A DNA stretch of 64,000 nt, taken from positions 133,311,752-133,375,751 of the forward strand of contig NC_090026.1 in the NCBI RefSeq assembly GCF_037176765.1. Direction: 5' to 3'. The notes below the pieces were generated by a model. The model had not been told where the DNA came from and searched no databases. It saw nothing but the letters and a program-made list of their open reading frames with translations. Below, piece by piece: positions 1-9,523 of this stretch (position 1 is its first letter; every line of letters starts with the position of its first letter). Position numbers and translations under genes: made by a program. This DNA comes from Anolis sagrei. Its lineage: Eukaryota > Chordata > Lepidosauria > Squamata > Anolidae.

Positions 1-240
1 TCCACCTCTTCCTCTTCCTCCTCCTCCTCTTCTTCCTCGTCCTCCATTCCCACCTCATGGAGCGTCCGCTGGTGCCACCTGAGGGACTCCACCTCCTCCT
101 CGTCGTCTTCCTCCTCCTCCTCCTTTCCCACCTCATGGAGCGTCCGCTGGTGCCACCTGAGGGACTCCTCCTCCTCCTCGTCTTCCTCCTCCTCCTCCTT
201 TCCCACCTCATGGAGGTGGAGCGTCCGCTGGTGCCACATG
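1..240 (-). repeat. Coding tandem repeat: acidic run plus half zinc finger
   Basis: About three copies of a roughly 75-81 bp unit lie inside the zinc-finger exon. Each encodes HEVGK, a run of Glu/Asp, then SLRWHQRTLH. The unit keeps the two His residues of a C2H2 finger but has no CxxC knuckle, so the copies after the first finger look like helix-only duplications of it. The array continues off the left edge. Confidence 0.75.
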
Positions 241-475
241 AGGGACTCCTCATCCGCACAGCTCTTCCCACACTCTCGGCAAATCAGCAGCTGCGCCCGA
301 TGGTTGGGGCCATCGATGGCTTCCAAGAGCACCTCCGGCGAAAGGCTCCTCACGTCGGTCAGCTTCAACTGGCACCAGCTGGGACACAGGGCGAGCGGGA
401 GGGGAGGGTGCCCCAGGGACCCCCAGGAAACCCCCGGCTCCTCCTTGACCCTCACCTGGGCGCCTCCGCCGTGCC
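1..475 (-). CDS. Zinc-finger exon of the KRAB-ZNF gene (partial)
   Basis: The exon follows a good polypyrimidine acceptor ending CCGCACAG at 476-484 and stays open to the left edge. It encodes a short linker (VRVKEEPGVSW), then a C2H2 finger at about 305-236 reading ICRECGKSCADEESLMWHQR with a final His after TL, i.e. C-x2-C-x12-H-x4-H. Downstream the exon becomes highly acidic (runs of Glu/Asp) and repeats the helical half of the finger, SLRWHQRTLH, without a preceding Cys pair. Its first two bases complete a Gly codon started by the KRAB-B exon. More fingers may lie beyond the window. Confidence 0.75.
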
Positions 476-3400
476 CTGTGCGGAAGGGGAAATAAAGGAA
501 CAAGTCAGAAAAGGGGGCAAGGCCACAAGTGGGGGGAGCAGATCAAAAACTTGGGGAGCAGGGAGATTGATTGACAGTATTTCTATTCCGGCCTTCTCAC
601 CTCGCAGGGCACTTACAATGCACATATACGCGGCAAACATTCAATGCCATAGACACACGACATATGTAAACAGACACACAGAGGCCATCTTGTCTCCTGT
701 GCTATGCTAATCTATATAAATAAAAAATGTAATGTATTGTCGAAGGCTTTCATGGCCGGAATCACTGGGTTGTTGTAGGTTTTTCCGGGCTTATATGGCC
801 ATGTTCTGGAGGCAGTTTTGCCTTCAGAACATGGCCATATAGCCCGGAAAAACCTACAACAACCCAAATAATGTAATGTTAGTTTGTGGGATTAACAGAA
901 CTCAAAAACCACTGGACGGATTGACACCAAATTTGGACACAAAACACCTAACAACCCAATGTATGTCCTTCACTCAAAAAAATTGATTTTGTCATTTGGG
1001 AGTTGTAGCTGCTGGGATTTATAGTTCACCAACCATCAAAGAGCATTCTGAACACCACCAATGAATTGAACTAAAATTGGCACATAAAACTCCCCTGACC
1101 AACAGAAAACACTAGAAAGGTTTGGTGGGCATGGACCTTGAGTTTGGAAGTTGTAGTTCACCTACATCCAGAGAGCACTGTGGACTCAAACAATGAGGGA
1201 TCTGGACCAAACTTGTCACAAATATTCCATATGGGCATGGACCTTGCGTTTGGAAGTTGTAGTTCACCTACATCCAGAGAGCACTGTTCTGGGAGTTGAA
1301 GTTCATGTACATCCAGACAGCACAAACAATGGTGGATCTGGACCAAACATGGTACAAATATTCCATAAGCCCAAATATAAACACAGATGGAGTTTGAGGA
1401 AAATAGACCTTGACATTTGGGAGTTGTAGTTACTGGGATTTATAGTTCAACTACAATCAATGTGCATGCTGAACCCCACCAATGACAGAACTGGGACAAA
1501 CTTCCCACACAGAACCTCAATGACCAACAGGAAATAATTAAGGCCATCCAGTCCAACTTCCTTCACCAGGGCAAGAAAACATCATCAAAGCTCTCCTGAC
1601 AAAGAGCCACCCAGCCATAGAGAGATAGATAGATAGATAGATATGATTCACACACACAGATAGTATCCTAGATGTGAAAGGGACCCCCGAGGAAGGACAA
1701 TGGTATGTTGCATGTTCCAGAGTAGGCAAACCCGACAATTTCCACATCAACACTGACAAAGAAACAGCAAGAAATCCTGCTGACCCACAAGCAGAAAGAA
1801 ATTATACATATATTAGAAACCAAAACTATTTTCCAGATCATCAGACTAGGCCACAGCAACGCGTGGCAGGGGACGGCTAGTCTATATAAATAAAAATGTA
1901 ATGTTCGTTTGTGGGATTAACGTAACTCAAAAACCACTGGGTAAATTGACACCAAATTTGGACACAAGACACCTCTCAGGCCAATGAGTATCCATCACTC
2001 AAAAAAACACTGAAAAACTGAGCAGAAAGGACTTTAAAAGCCCCAAGACAAAAAAATACATTACAACACATGCTCAAAACCACTTATACACACAAACACA
2101 CACATATATATACATATACACAAATATATATACACACACACATACACACACACACAAAACACATATACACAGACTGGGCCACAAGAACGTGTGGCAGGGG
2201 TTGACTAGTAATATAATATAATAATATAATATAATATAATATAATATAATATAATATAATATATACATATAATATTTATAACATTATAATGTAATACAAT
2301 ATAATACTAATAATGATATAATTATATATTTTATATGACATATAAAATATATTTTATATTACATACAATATAATGGTATAGTACAATATAGTAATATATA
2401 ATACTGATATTGTACTATGCTTATAATATATTGTATGTATATATATGTCTTGTAAGCCGCTCTGAGTTCCCTTCAGGGTGAGAAGGGCGGCACAAAAATG
2501 TCGTAAATAAATAAAATATAACATTCCAGCTTTCATGAGGGTATTCTGGCCATCAGGGGAGCTGTCCCTTCACCGTCCTTTAGTTACAATGATGGAGTAC
2601 TTCCTCATTCCTTTTGCATGGTTGTTGGAGATTTTTATGGCATTGTAAATTAGTTAAATTAGCCTCCCCGCATAAGCGGTACCTAAATTTCCTACTTGAC
2701 AGATGCAACTGTCTTTCGGGCTGCAAAGGTTGACAGCAAGCTACACAAATTGGTTGGAAGCTCACTCCGACCCGGGCTGGCTTCGAACTCATGACCTTTT
2801 GGTCAGTAATAATCTTAATACAGTTGATTCCCAGCCAGCTGCACCACAGTCCCGATAATATTGATATTGTACTATGCTAATAATATAATGTATTGTACGT
2901 ATATATGTCTTGTAAGCCGCTCTGAGTCCCCTTCAGGGTGAGAAGGGCGGCATAAAAATGTCGTAAATAAATAAATAAATAAAATTTAACATTCCAGCTT
3001 TCATGAGGGTATTCTGGCCACCAGGGGAGCTGTCCCTTCACCATCCACTAGTGACAATGATGGAGTACTTCCTCATTCTTTTTGCATAGTTACTGAAGAT
3101 TTTTATGGCGTCGTAAATTAAATTAGCCTCCCCGCATAAGTGGTGTGATGAAGCATTGATTTGTTGCAACCCAGATCAGGAAACAAGACCATAAAATTAA
3201 ATCCACCACACTTGACTGGGGGAAAAACAATCCTTTTTTATTGATGAAAAAATAGTTACCAAAAAAAAGGAAAATGCAAAGTCAAAAAGCCACAGTAAAA
3301 TTCAGCAGTCAGGAATATCTCTGAACTAGATAAAAATTCCAAAAGCAACACTATAAAAACCTGGAACCTGTTAGTATCTCACTAACCGTACTTGGAAACT

Positions 3401-6030
3401 AGAAGCCTCTGGGAATGCAGGCCATGGGAAACAGGAACTCAGCCAAGGTAATGCCTCAGTCTAAACGGTGCTTGATCTAACACAGCCCGGGGAGAGACAC
3501 TTTAAACTAAAGAAACTGTTTCGGGACACGCCTCCAGGCTTGGAAGCCTCCTTTTCCTTTAATCTACTTGACCTTCGCAGACTCTGTGATTCACTCCTGT
3601 TTTCCCAAATCTGCCTTCTTCTATCCTCATTAAAAAAGGCAGGTGTTAACTCCTCTGGAGAGTTATCACCGCTTGATTCTGAAACATCCTCATCAGGATG
3701 TTTACTTTCACTTTCCCAGCCACCGCCCTCAGAATCAACAGTTTCCAAACCATCAGGGAAAACTACATGTTCAGTAGCCTGTTCAGTTGCATCAGGAAAT
3801 ACAATCAAAGATCAGGGTCAGGTTCACACGGAGGCTGAACCCCAACATGATTTTTAACTGTAAGTTAAGTGTAGTTATGTAGATGTGTCTTTACAGTTAA
3901 ATATGATTGTATGTGTATATATATATATATATATGCTTAGATGGTTGAATATTATTATATGTATGTGTTCAGGAGGTAAAAGACGGTTATGGATGTACAT
4001 AAAAGGTTAACCATTTAGAAATGGCGGAGCTAGGGGGGTGGGGCCAAGCTCAGCACTCTGAGTTAGGTTGCCATGGAGAAAGGGGTGGAGCCAACTGCAC
4101 TTACCAGAAGCAGACATTTTGAGGCTTCAGTCCTTTGGTCATCGAGCCAAAGGGAAGGTGGTTCAAACGTGTAGTGAACCAAACTAAGGGAAGGCTTTTT
4201 GCCTGAGTGATTTAAACAAGTCAAGGGGACTTATTTAAGTTTGGTTAACTTACATAAGCTGTGCCACAGTCCCGGTGCCACCCACTCACCGGATGATCCG
4301 GACCACCCACTCACCGGATCCAGGGTTCCCTTGGGTCTCCTCCGACCCCAGAAATTGGGGGTCTGGGGCCCATGGCTCGCTCCCCCGCTCCATTCTGCAG
4401 ATAAGCTCTGGCGTGTGGGGCACGGATCCTGCTGCTTGTGCTGCAAGAGAGAAAGAAGTTGGACGAAGGCTGCAGCTGTGACAGAAGCAGCGAGCAGGAT
4501 TTTAAGAGTGCCACTTTGCCACTTTGGAGCCTCACCCAGCGATGCCACCAGCTCAAAGTTGGCCTCCATGACTTCCAGGTAGAGCGCCCGCTGCCACTCC
4601 AGGAGGGAGTCCCACTCCTCCGAGGTGAAGTGGACTGTGACGTCCTCAAAGCTCACTGGGATCTGGAGGGAGAGAGAGACAAGAAAGCAGTGGGAAAGGG
4701 GCATTCATAGGTTCACAACAACAACAACAAAACTTTATTTATATACCGCAGATGGCGGAAACAGAAGAACGGCCTGCCTCAGGGGAGCGTGCTTGAAGTC
4801 CAAAACACCTGAAGGGAGGGCCGAAGTCGGCCCAGGCCTGTCCTAGCCTTAGCCTCCCACCCCGTTGCAGGCAGTGTGAATTGATACAGGGTGTGAACAG
4901 CCATAGACTGTACCTATTATTGTTGTAACCTGCTATAGCATTGCACCTAATTTCCCACTAGGAATTGTACTTGCCTCAGCCCGGCCTTTTTAAATTGCCT
5001 GAACAGGCAGGATTATTATAACTGTATATGTGATTTTTATGCTTATATTGTCTTGTTAATTTTATGTTTGTATTGTTTACTCTGTACGCATTGATGATGT
5101 TACTTGAAAACTGCTCTGAGTCCCCTCGGGGAGATAGAGAGGTATTTATTGATTGATTTATTTATTTATCGTGTCAGAAGCAACCAGACATTTGTATTAC
5201 ATTTTCAACAAAACAAACAAACAAAACACAAAGTTTACAAGCTTGGTAGTTGATTAAATTTATTTTATTTATTTACTTAGCAGTTTTGTATACCAGTCTT
5301 CTCACCTCCATTCGAGGGACTCAGGCCAGTTTCTAACATCAAAATTACAGACAGTCATTAAAACATCGTATTCTAAATCACACTAAAACATTAAAATAGC
5401 AAAATACAATCCCATAATTACAGTGGTCAGTCGTCATCAAAAGTCATTTTTCGTCGTCATCCATCCATATCACAGGATCATGGCTCATTCGTCGAATGCC
5501 AATCCCCAAAGCCAAGTTTTCACCTGTTTCCTGAACGTTAAGATCGAAGGGGCAGTTCTGATATCCAGTGGAAGGGAGTTCCAGAGTCGAGGGGCCACCA
5601 CCAAGAAGGCCCTGTCTCTCGTCCCCACCAGCCGCGCCTGTGAGGCCGGTGGGATTGAGAGCAGGGCCCCTCCAGACAATCTTAATGGCTCATAGGGGAG
5701 GATACGTTTGGACAGGTAAATTGGGCCGGAGTCGTTTAGGGCTTTATAGGTTAATTGTTCTCGAAAGCTGACTGGCAGCCAGTGGAGCTGGCGCAACGGA
5801 GGAGTAGTATGCTCCCTGTACCCTGCTCCCGTTAGTAGTCTGGCTGCCGCACGTTGGACTAATTGAAGCTTCCGGGCAGCCTTCAGAGGCAACCCCATGT
5901 AGAGAGTGTTGCAGTAATCTAAACGGGGTGTAACAAAAGCGTGGACCACCGTGTTATTGATGTGTTGTGGGCTCGGCCTCATGTAAGCCGCACCAAGTCC
6001 CTTGGGAGATGGTAGTGGGGTATAAATAAA

Positions 6031-6071
<41 letters not shown>

Positions 6072-9047
6072 CTCAGCCTTCCTTATGGTCCAGCTCTCAC
6101 ATGCACAGGTGACTATGGGGAGTATTGTCCTCCCAACCCTGCTATATGCCTGTGAGACGTGGACTGTCTACAGACGTCACATGCAACTCCTGGAACAATT
6201 CCATCAGCACTGCCTCCGGAAAATCCTGCAAATTTATTGGGAAGACAGGCGGGGAAATGTCAGCGTGCTGGAAGAAGAAGCAAAGACCACCAGCATTGAA
6301 GTGATGGTCCTCCACCATCAACTCCGCTGGACTGGCCACATTGTCTGGATGCCCGACCACCGTCTCCCAAAGTAGTTGCTCTATTCCGAACTCAAGAACG
6401 GAATACGGAATAGGTTCTTGTGGGTTTTTTCGGGCTATATGGCCATGTTCTAGAGGCATTTTCTCCTGACATTTCTCCTGCATCTATGGCAAGCATCCTC
6501 AGAGGTAGTGAGGTCTGTTGGAATTAGGAAAACGGGTTTATATATCTGTGGAATGTCCAGGGTAGGACAAAGGACTCTTGTCTGCTAGAGCTAGCTGTGA
6601 ATGTTTCAACTGACCACCTTCATTAGCATTTGAAGGCCTGGCTGAGCCTGGGGGAATCTTTTGTTGAGAGGTGTTAAGATGTGCCTGGTTGTTTCCTCTC
6701 TGCTGTTTTTCTGTTGTAATTTTAGAGTTTTTTTAATACTGGTAGCCAGATTTTGTTTATTTTCATGGTCTCGTCCTTTCTGTTGAAATTGTCCACCTGC
6801 TTCTTGTGGATTTCAATGGCTTCTCTGTGTAGTCTGACATGGTGGTTGTGAGAGTGGGCCAGCATTTCTCTGTTCTCAGATAATCTGCTGTGTCCAGGTT
6901 GGTTCATCAGGTGCTCTGCTAGGGCTGATTTCTCTGGTTGGAGTAGTTTGCAGTGCCTTTTATGTCCCTTGATTTGTGTCTGGTCCATTCTGCTGCTGTG
7001 TTTGGTGGTCCCTCTGGAGACTTCTTGTCCACAGCTGCATGGTACATGGTTGACTCCTGCAGAGGTGAGAGGATCCCTCTTGTCCTTTGCTGAACGAAGC
7101 ATTTGTTGGACTTTCTTGGTGGGTCTGGAGATAGTTTGTATGTTGTGTTTCCTCATCAGCTTCCCTCTGCGGTCAGTGGTTCCCTTGATGTATGGCAGGA
7201 ACCCTTTTCCTCTGGGTGGGTCTTCGTCTTGACTCTCATGGCTTCTTCTCAGTGATCCTGCAGCTCTTCTGATGCCTGAGGTGGAGTCTCCATCATTGGC
7301 CTGGAGAGCCCAGTTGAGGTGGTTCAGTTCCTCTTGGAGGAGGAGGTGGGCTTCGCAGATTCTTTTGGCACGGTCTGCCAAGGCTTTAATGGGGCTTCTT
7401 TTTGGACTTGGGTGATGGTTGGAGTTTTTATGTAGATATCTATCTGTGTGTGTGGGTTTTCTGTAGACGATGTGACCCAGTTGTTGATCTGGTTTGCGGA
7501 TGACTAGGACACCTAGAAAAGGCAGTCTTCCTTCATTTTCTTTTTTCCATGGTGAATTGGATGTTTGGGTGGATGCTGTTCAGATGGTCCAGGAACCTGT
7601 TGAGTTCTTCTTCTCCATGGCTCCAAATGGTGAAGGTGTCATCCACATATCTGATGATATGACATATCATCATATTAAATGATGATGATGATGATGATGA
7701 TGGCGGAGGACAATTGCTTCAATGCTGCTTGTCTCGGAAAACGGAATGTTGGTGGGTATTTATTTATTTATTTATCGTGACATCAGCAACCATTGTATTA
7801 CAATTCTAACAGAGCAAAACAAACACACAGATTAAAAAGAAAAAGGGGAAAAAAAACACACAGATTTTGCAAATTTGGTAGTTGGTTAAATGTCCTTTGA
7901 CCAGCATCTGGCCACTTGGAGTACCTCTGGTGTTGCCGCAAGAAAGTCCTCCATGGTGCATGTGGCAGGGCTCAGGGTGCATTGCAGCAGGTGGTCAGTG
8001 GTTGGCTCTTCTCCGCACTCGCATGCTGAGGATTCCACTTTGTGGCCCCATTTCTTGAGGTTGGCTCTGCATCTCGTGGTGCCAGAGCGCAATCTGTTCA
8101 GCGTCTTCCAAATCGCCCAGTCTTCTGGGCCCAGGGGGGGAGTCTCATGGATTGAGGTGCTGGGTTTGGGCCTGCCACTTCTGGACTCTTGCTTGCTGGG
8201 GTGTTCCAGCGAGTGTCTCTGTAGATCTTAGAAAACTATGTCTAGATTTAAGTCGTTGACGTGCTGGCTGATACCCAAACAAGGGATGAGCTGGAGGTGT
8301 CTCTGCCTTGGTCCTTTCACTATTGGCTGCTACTTCCCGGTGGATGTCAGGTGGGGCAATACCGGCTAAGCAGTGCAATTTCTCCAGTGGTGTGGGGCGC
8401 AGGCACCCCGTGATAATGCAGCATGTCTCATTAAGAGCCACATCCACTGTTTTAGTGTGGTGAGATGTGTTCCACACTGGGCACGCGTACTCAGCAGCAG
8501 AGTATCATAGCGCAAGGGCAGATGTCTTCACTGTGTCTGATTGTGATCCCCAGGTTGTGCCGGTCAGCTTTCGTATGATATTGTTTCTAGCACCCACTTT
8601 TTGCTTGATGTTTGGGCAGTGCTTCTTGTAGGTCAGAGAATGGTCCAGGGTGACTCCTCACAGGTAACTGGGTGCGCTGCAATGCTCCCGTGGGATTCCT
8701 TCCCAGGTCATAATCCTCAGAGTTCAGGATGCTTGTCTGTTCTTGAGGTGAAAGGCACATGTCTGTGTTTCAGATGGATTAGGGATCAGCTGGTTTTCCC
8801 TGTAAGAGGCTGAGAACTGGGAAGCTCTGGCTCTTGAGCGCTCCAGCTGGAGGTCAGCTGTGACCAGCAGTGCTGCAGAATTTGAATTGGCACGAATGGA
8901 GGATGAAAGATGGAAACGTGCCAAAAGGAAGGTATGGAAAGTCCAGGGTGGGAGGGAAAAAAACCCTCAAATGCATTACAAAAGCAAACTTTCTGTGAAG
9001 CAGGCCTCTCTAATTCCCAGTTCCCTCGGCCTCCTTACCTGCGGCAT
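1..9047 (-). CDS. KRAB C2H2 zinc-finger gene, 3' end off window (gene span)
   Basis: Probable nuclear DNA-binding transcriptional repressor; KRAB domains recruit the TRIM28 corepressor in tetrapods. Four exons join in frame on the minus strand: 9047-9039 (start codon and two more codons, phase 0), 4662-4536 (KRAB-A, 127 bp, the usual size of this exon), 4440-4315 (KRAB-B-like, phase 1) and 475 to the left edge (linker plus zinc finger, phase 1). Splice sites all follow GT-AG and phases agree at every junction. The ortholog cannot be named because only one full finger is in view. A KRAB-ZNF near TMEM176 and ABCB8 fits the ZNF-rich 7q36 neighbourhood of mammals, which is weak support. Introns are filled with Helitron, LTR, LINE and Penelope remnants. 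The KRAB exons are firm; the start exon is an inference. Confidence 0.7.
711..1880 (+). mobile_element. Helitron-like element 1, nonautonomous
   Basis: It starts TCTATATAAATAAAAAATG after an A and ends GGGGACGGCTAG before a T. A GCCAC/GTGGC hairpin lies about 11 nt before the CTAG end, as in Helitrons. The interior carries a module also found in the local hAT elements (about 985-1535), an old CR1 scrap near 1540-1600 and a short GATA tract. It has no coding capacity. Confidence 0.55.
737..865. mobile_element. Penelope-like terminal hairpin nested in Helitron 1
   Basis: The Penelope end sequence (TGTCGAAGGCTTTCATGG onward) runs rightward to about 810 and is then followed by its own reverse complement (GGCCATATAGCCCGG to CAACAACCC), making a near-perfect foldback of about 60-bp arms. 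The flanks on both sides read AATGTAATGT, consistent with a target duplication inside the Helitron. Confidence 0.7.
1881..2208 (+). mobile_element. Helitron-like element 2, directly abutting element 1
   Basis: It begins with the same TCTATATAAATAAAAATG 5' end immediately after the CTAG of the first copy and ends GTGTGGCAGGGGTTGACTAG before T. The interior has CA/TA dinucleotide tracts (about 2085-2165). The head-to-tail arrangement with no bases between is typical of tandem Helitron insertion at a terminal T. Confidence 0.55.
2209..2440. repeat. AT-rich (ATAAT)n-like low-complexity tract
   Basis: Simple repeats of TAATA/ATATA type merge into a diverged AT-rich segment that closely resembles 48,930-49,160, so it is probably the 3' UTR of an L2-type LINE, not a random microsatellite. 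Confidence 0.7.
2402..3145 (+). repeat. Direct duplication of LINE tail plus SINE start, about 457 bp offset
   Basis: The block at 2402-2680 (L2-type tail with TTGTAAGCCGCTCTGAGT, the CATTCCAGCTTTCATGAGGG segment and the first bases of a SINE) recurs at about 2860-3145. The SINE body at 2645-2856 lies between the two copies. Confidence 0.7.
2645..2856 (-). mobile_element. tRNA-derived SINE (family A)
   Basis: The reverse strand carries a tRNA-like head whose B-box region complements GGCTTCGAACTCATGACC. The 3' half reads through GACAACAGTTGCATCTG-like sequence to AATTTACAA. A second copy sits at 47,186-47,397. Confidence 0.65.
3150..3850 (-). mobile_element. LTR-retrotransposon fossil (Gypsy/Ty3-like, inferred)
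   Basis: Minus-strand fossil with a polyprotein-end-like open segment at about 3808-3461, rich in RRSSRLKEKE-type sequence, followed by LTR-like sequence to about 3150. It shares both parts with the fossil at 15,030-15,930. Broken and old; the family call is tentative. Confidence 0.5.
3859..4254. mobile_element. Possible solo LTR fossil with 10-bp inverted ends
   Basis: The segment begins TGTAAGTTAA and ends TTAACTTACA, a perfect 10-bp inverted repeat with TG/CA termini. It contains a CATAAAAGG TATA-like box. The flanking target duplication is unconvincing, so the boundary call is moderate. Confidence 0.45.
4315..4440 (-). CDS. KRAB-B-like exon of the KRAB-ZNF gene
   Basis: Acceptor TCTCTTGCAG precedes 4440 and donor GTGAGTGGG follows 4315. 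The 126-bp exon reads, in the frame set by KRAB-A, VPHTPELICRMERGSEPW, matching the P-x-L-I-x-x-x-E-x-G-x-E-P-W pattern of KRAB-B boxes, then a variable Pro/Gly-rich tail. It ends in phase 1, as the zinc-finger exon requires. A second copy of the donor lies 25 nt downstream. Confidence 0.85.
4536..4662 (-). CDS. KRAB-A exon of the KRAB-ZNF gene
   Basis: This 127-bp exon is flanked by CTCCCTCCAG and GTGAGGC. It encodes IPVSFEDVTVHFTSEEWDSL, then LEWQRALYLEVMEANFELVA and SLG. The core V-x-F-x-D-V and F-x-x-E-E-W plus L-Y-x-x-V-M-x-x-N are the KRAB-A hallmarks needed for corepressor binding; YLEVMEAN replaces the usual YRDVMLEN. It starts in phase 0. Confidence 0.92.
4890..5160 (+). mobile_element. 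L2-type LINE 3' tail
   Basis: The tail reads CTGCTCTGAGTCCCCTCGGG followed by GATAGAGAGGTATTTATTGA, the common L2-type 3' end in this window. A minus-strand scrap of the same tail lies at 4712-4760. Confidence 0.6.
5161..5265 (-). mobile_element. 3' end scrap of the Vingi/Ingi-like LINE
   Basis: TTATCGTGTCAGAAGCAACC and the following CAAA-rich stretch to TTGGTAGTTGATTAA match the left end of the longer copy at 7757-8830. Only the last hundred bases are present. Confidence 0.6.
5266..5945 (-). mobile_element. L2-clade LINE, reverse-transcriptase C-terminus
   Basis: An open minus-strand segment encodes the C-terminal end of an L2-type ORF2: LDYCNTLYMGLPLKAARKLQ, then RAAARLLTG, LHWLPV and RAFLVVAPRLWNSLPLDIR, all characteristic of the L2/Maui group. 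Its own tail follows on the left (GACTGGTATACAAAACTGC on the minus strand). The 5' part is missing, as usual for LINE copies. Confidence 0.85.
5946..6070 (+). mobile_element. L2-type LINE 3' tail with (ATT)n
   Basis: GGGCTCGGCCTCATGTAAGC, GGGAGATGGTAGTGGGGTAT and AATAAAGTTATTATT form the standard L2-type 3' end and its microsatellite tail. Confidence 0.75.
6071..6408 (+). mobile_element. Unresolved non-LTR LINE ('LINE-X') C-terminal fragment
   Basis: The fragment encodes LPTLLYACETWTVYRRHMQL, then VSVLEEEAKTTSIE and LRWTGHIVWMPDHRLP, the post-RT part of a non-LTR retrotransposon also present at 43,340-45,240. The clade cannot be fixed by eye. It is cut at 6408 by a Penelope-like element. Confidence 0.7.
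6409..7675 (-). mobile_element. Penelope-like element, RT end plus GIY-YIG region
   Basis: Reading right to left, the coding remnant has the RT palm motif YVDDTFTIWSHGEEELNRFL (about 7655-7600), a thumb region, then [40 protein letters not shown] (GIY-YIG-like core) and [15 protein letters not shown], ending WLPVLKKL near 6722. The 3' UTR and terminal sequence (CGGGCTATATGGCCATG) run to 6409. It lacks the RT N-terminal half. Confidence 0.85.
7757..8830 (-). mobile_element. Vingi/Ingi-like non-LTR LINE, 3' part
   Basis: Minus-strand coding pieces include VALNETCCIITGCLRPTPLE, HCLAGIAPPDIHREVAANSE and a C-terminal cysteine/histidine cluster CECGEEPTTDHLLQC before RCWSKDI. This is the C-terminus of an I/Ingi-type LINE; Vingi is the clade I would test first. 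Short LINE-X pieces flank it at about 7700-7755 and 8812-8935, so it inserted into LINE-X. Confidence 0.65.
8812..8935 (+). mobile_element. LINE-X fragment right of the Vingi-like insertion
   Basis: Encodes ENWEALALERSSWRSAV-like sequence (CTGAGAACTGGGAAGCTCTG onward) matching 44,970-45,080. It continues the LINE-X copy broken at 7757. Confidence 0.6.
9039..9047 (-). CDS. Probable start exon of the KRAB-ZNF gene (coding part)
   Basis: ATGCCGCAG is followed at once by a consensus donor GTAAGG. It supplies Met-Pro-Gln in phase 0, which joins directly to the phase-0 KRAB-A exon. The untranslated part would run rightward into the promoter-like region at 9050-9310. An upstream ATG on the same strand near 9230 opens a frame that stops inside this exon and could act as an upstream ORF. 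Inferred from splice phase only. Confidence 0.5.
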
Positions 9048-9310
9048 CAGCCTCGGCGGGGAAGCGACTGTGGGAGCCCTACAACTCCAAAACCTCCTTT
9101 AGGACTCCAACTCCCAGCAGCCTCAGCTGCTTCTGCCAACGACGAGGGCTTCTGGGAAATGAAGTCCTCAACGCCCGGAAGAGCGGAGTGTGAGAAAGGC
9201 CGGTGGTGACGTCACATCCGGTTTTCATGGGAGAGTTCTGAATCTCTGCGGCTGCACCAACGCTTTGGCGCCACAAGAGGGCGCGCTCCCCTTCACAGGC
9301 GCATGCGCGT
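9048..9310 (-). promoter_or_regulatory. CpG-rich promoter-like region, likely for the KRAB-ZNF gene
   Basis: The segment holds a full CRE palindrome TGACGTCA at 9207-9214, ETS-type sites (CCCGGAAG at about 9172-9180 and CATCCGG) and several CpGs, in contrast to its AT-rich surroundings. It lies just upstream of the predicted start exon. No TATA box is evident. Confidence 0.55.
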
Positions 9311-9337
9311 ACTTTCAGTTTCTCTTTGGGTAGTAGC

Positions 9338-9523
9338 GATTCAAAGCCAATGGAGACCAATAAGGGCACAGTCAAAGCCCTCCTAACAGAGGGCCTGCCA
9401 GCCTCTGCCTGGAGGAAGAAGGGACTTGTATGCTAGGCATGGGCCCAAGTTTGCTCATGGCTTTCATAAATGATGTGATGATAGTATATTGAAATACAGC
9501 CAGTCAAAGCCAGTGGGGACCAA
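9338..9523 (+). repeat. 163-bp satellite array, left part
   Basis: One complete unit (TTCAAAGCCAATGGAGACC to GAAATACAGCC) and the beginning of the next. The array is interrupted at CCAATA by a CR1 and resumes at 11,338. Confidence 0.9.

Noticed and set aside
4080-4140. ATG followed by a GTAAGTG donor on the minus strand as a first exon
   Set aside because: It lies downstream of the KRAB exons and within the putative LTR at 3859-4254.
5485-6072. 195-codon minus-strand frame as a host gene
   Set aside because: It is the C-terminal end of an L2-clade LINE, with a poly-Asn start from an (ATT)n tail.
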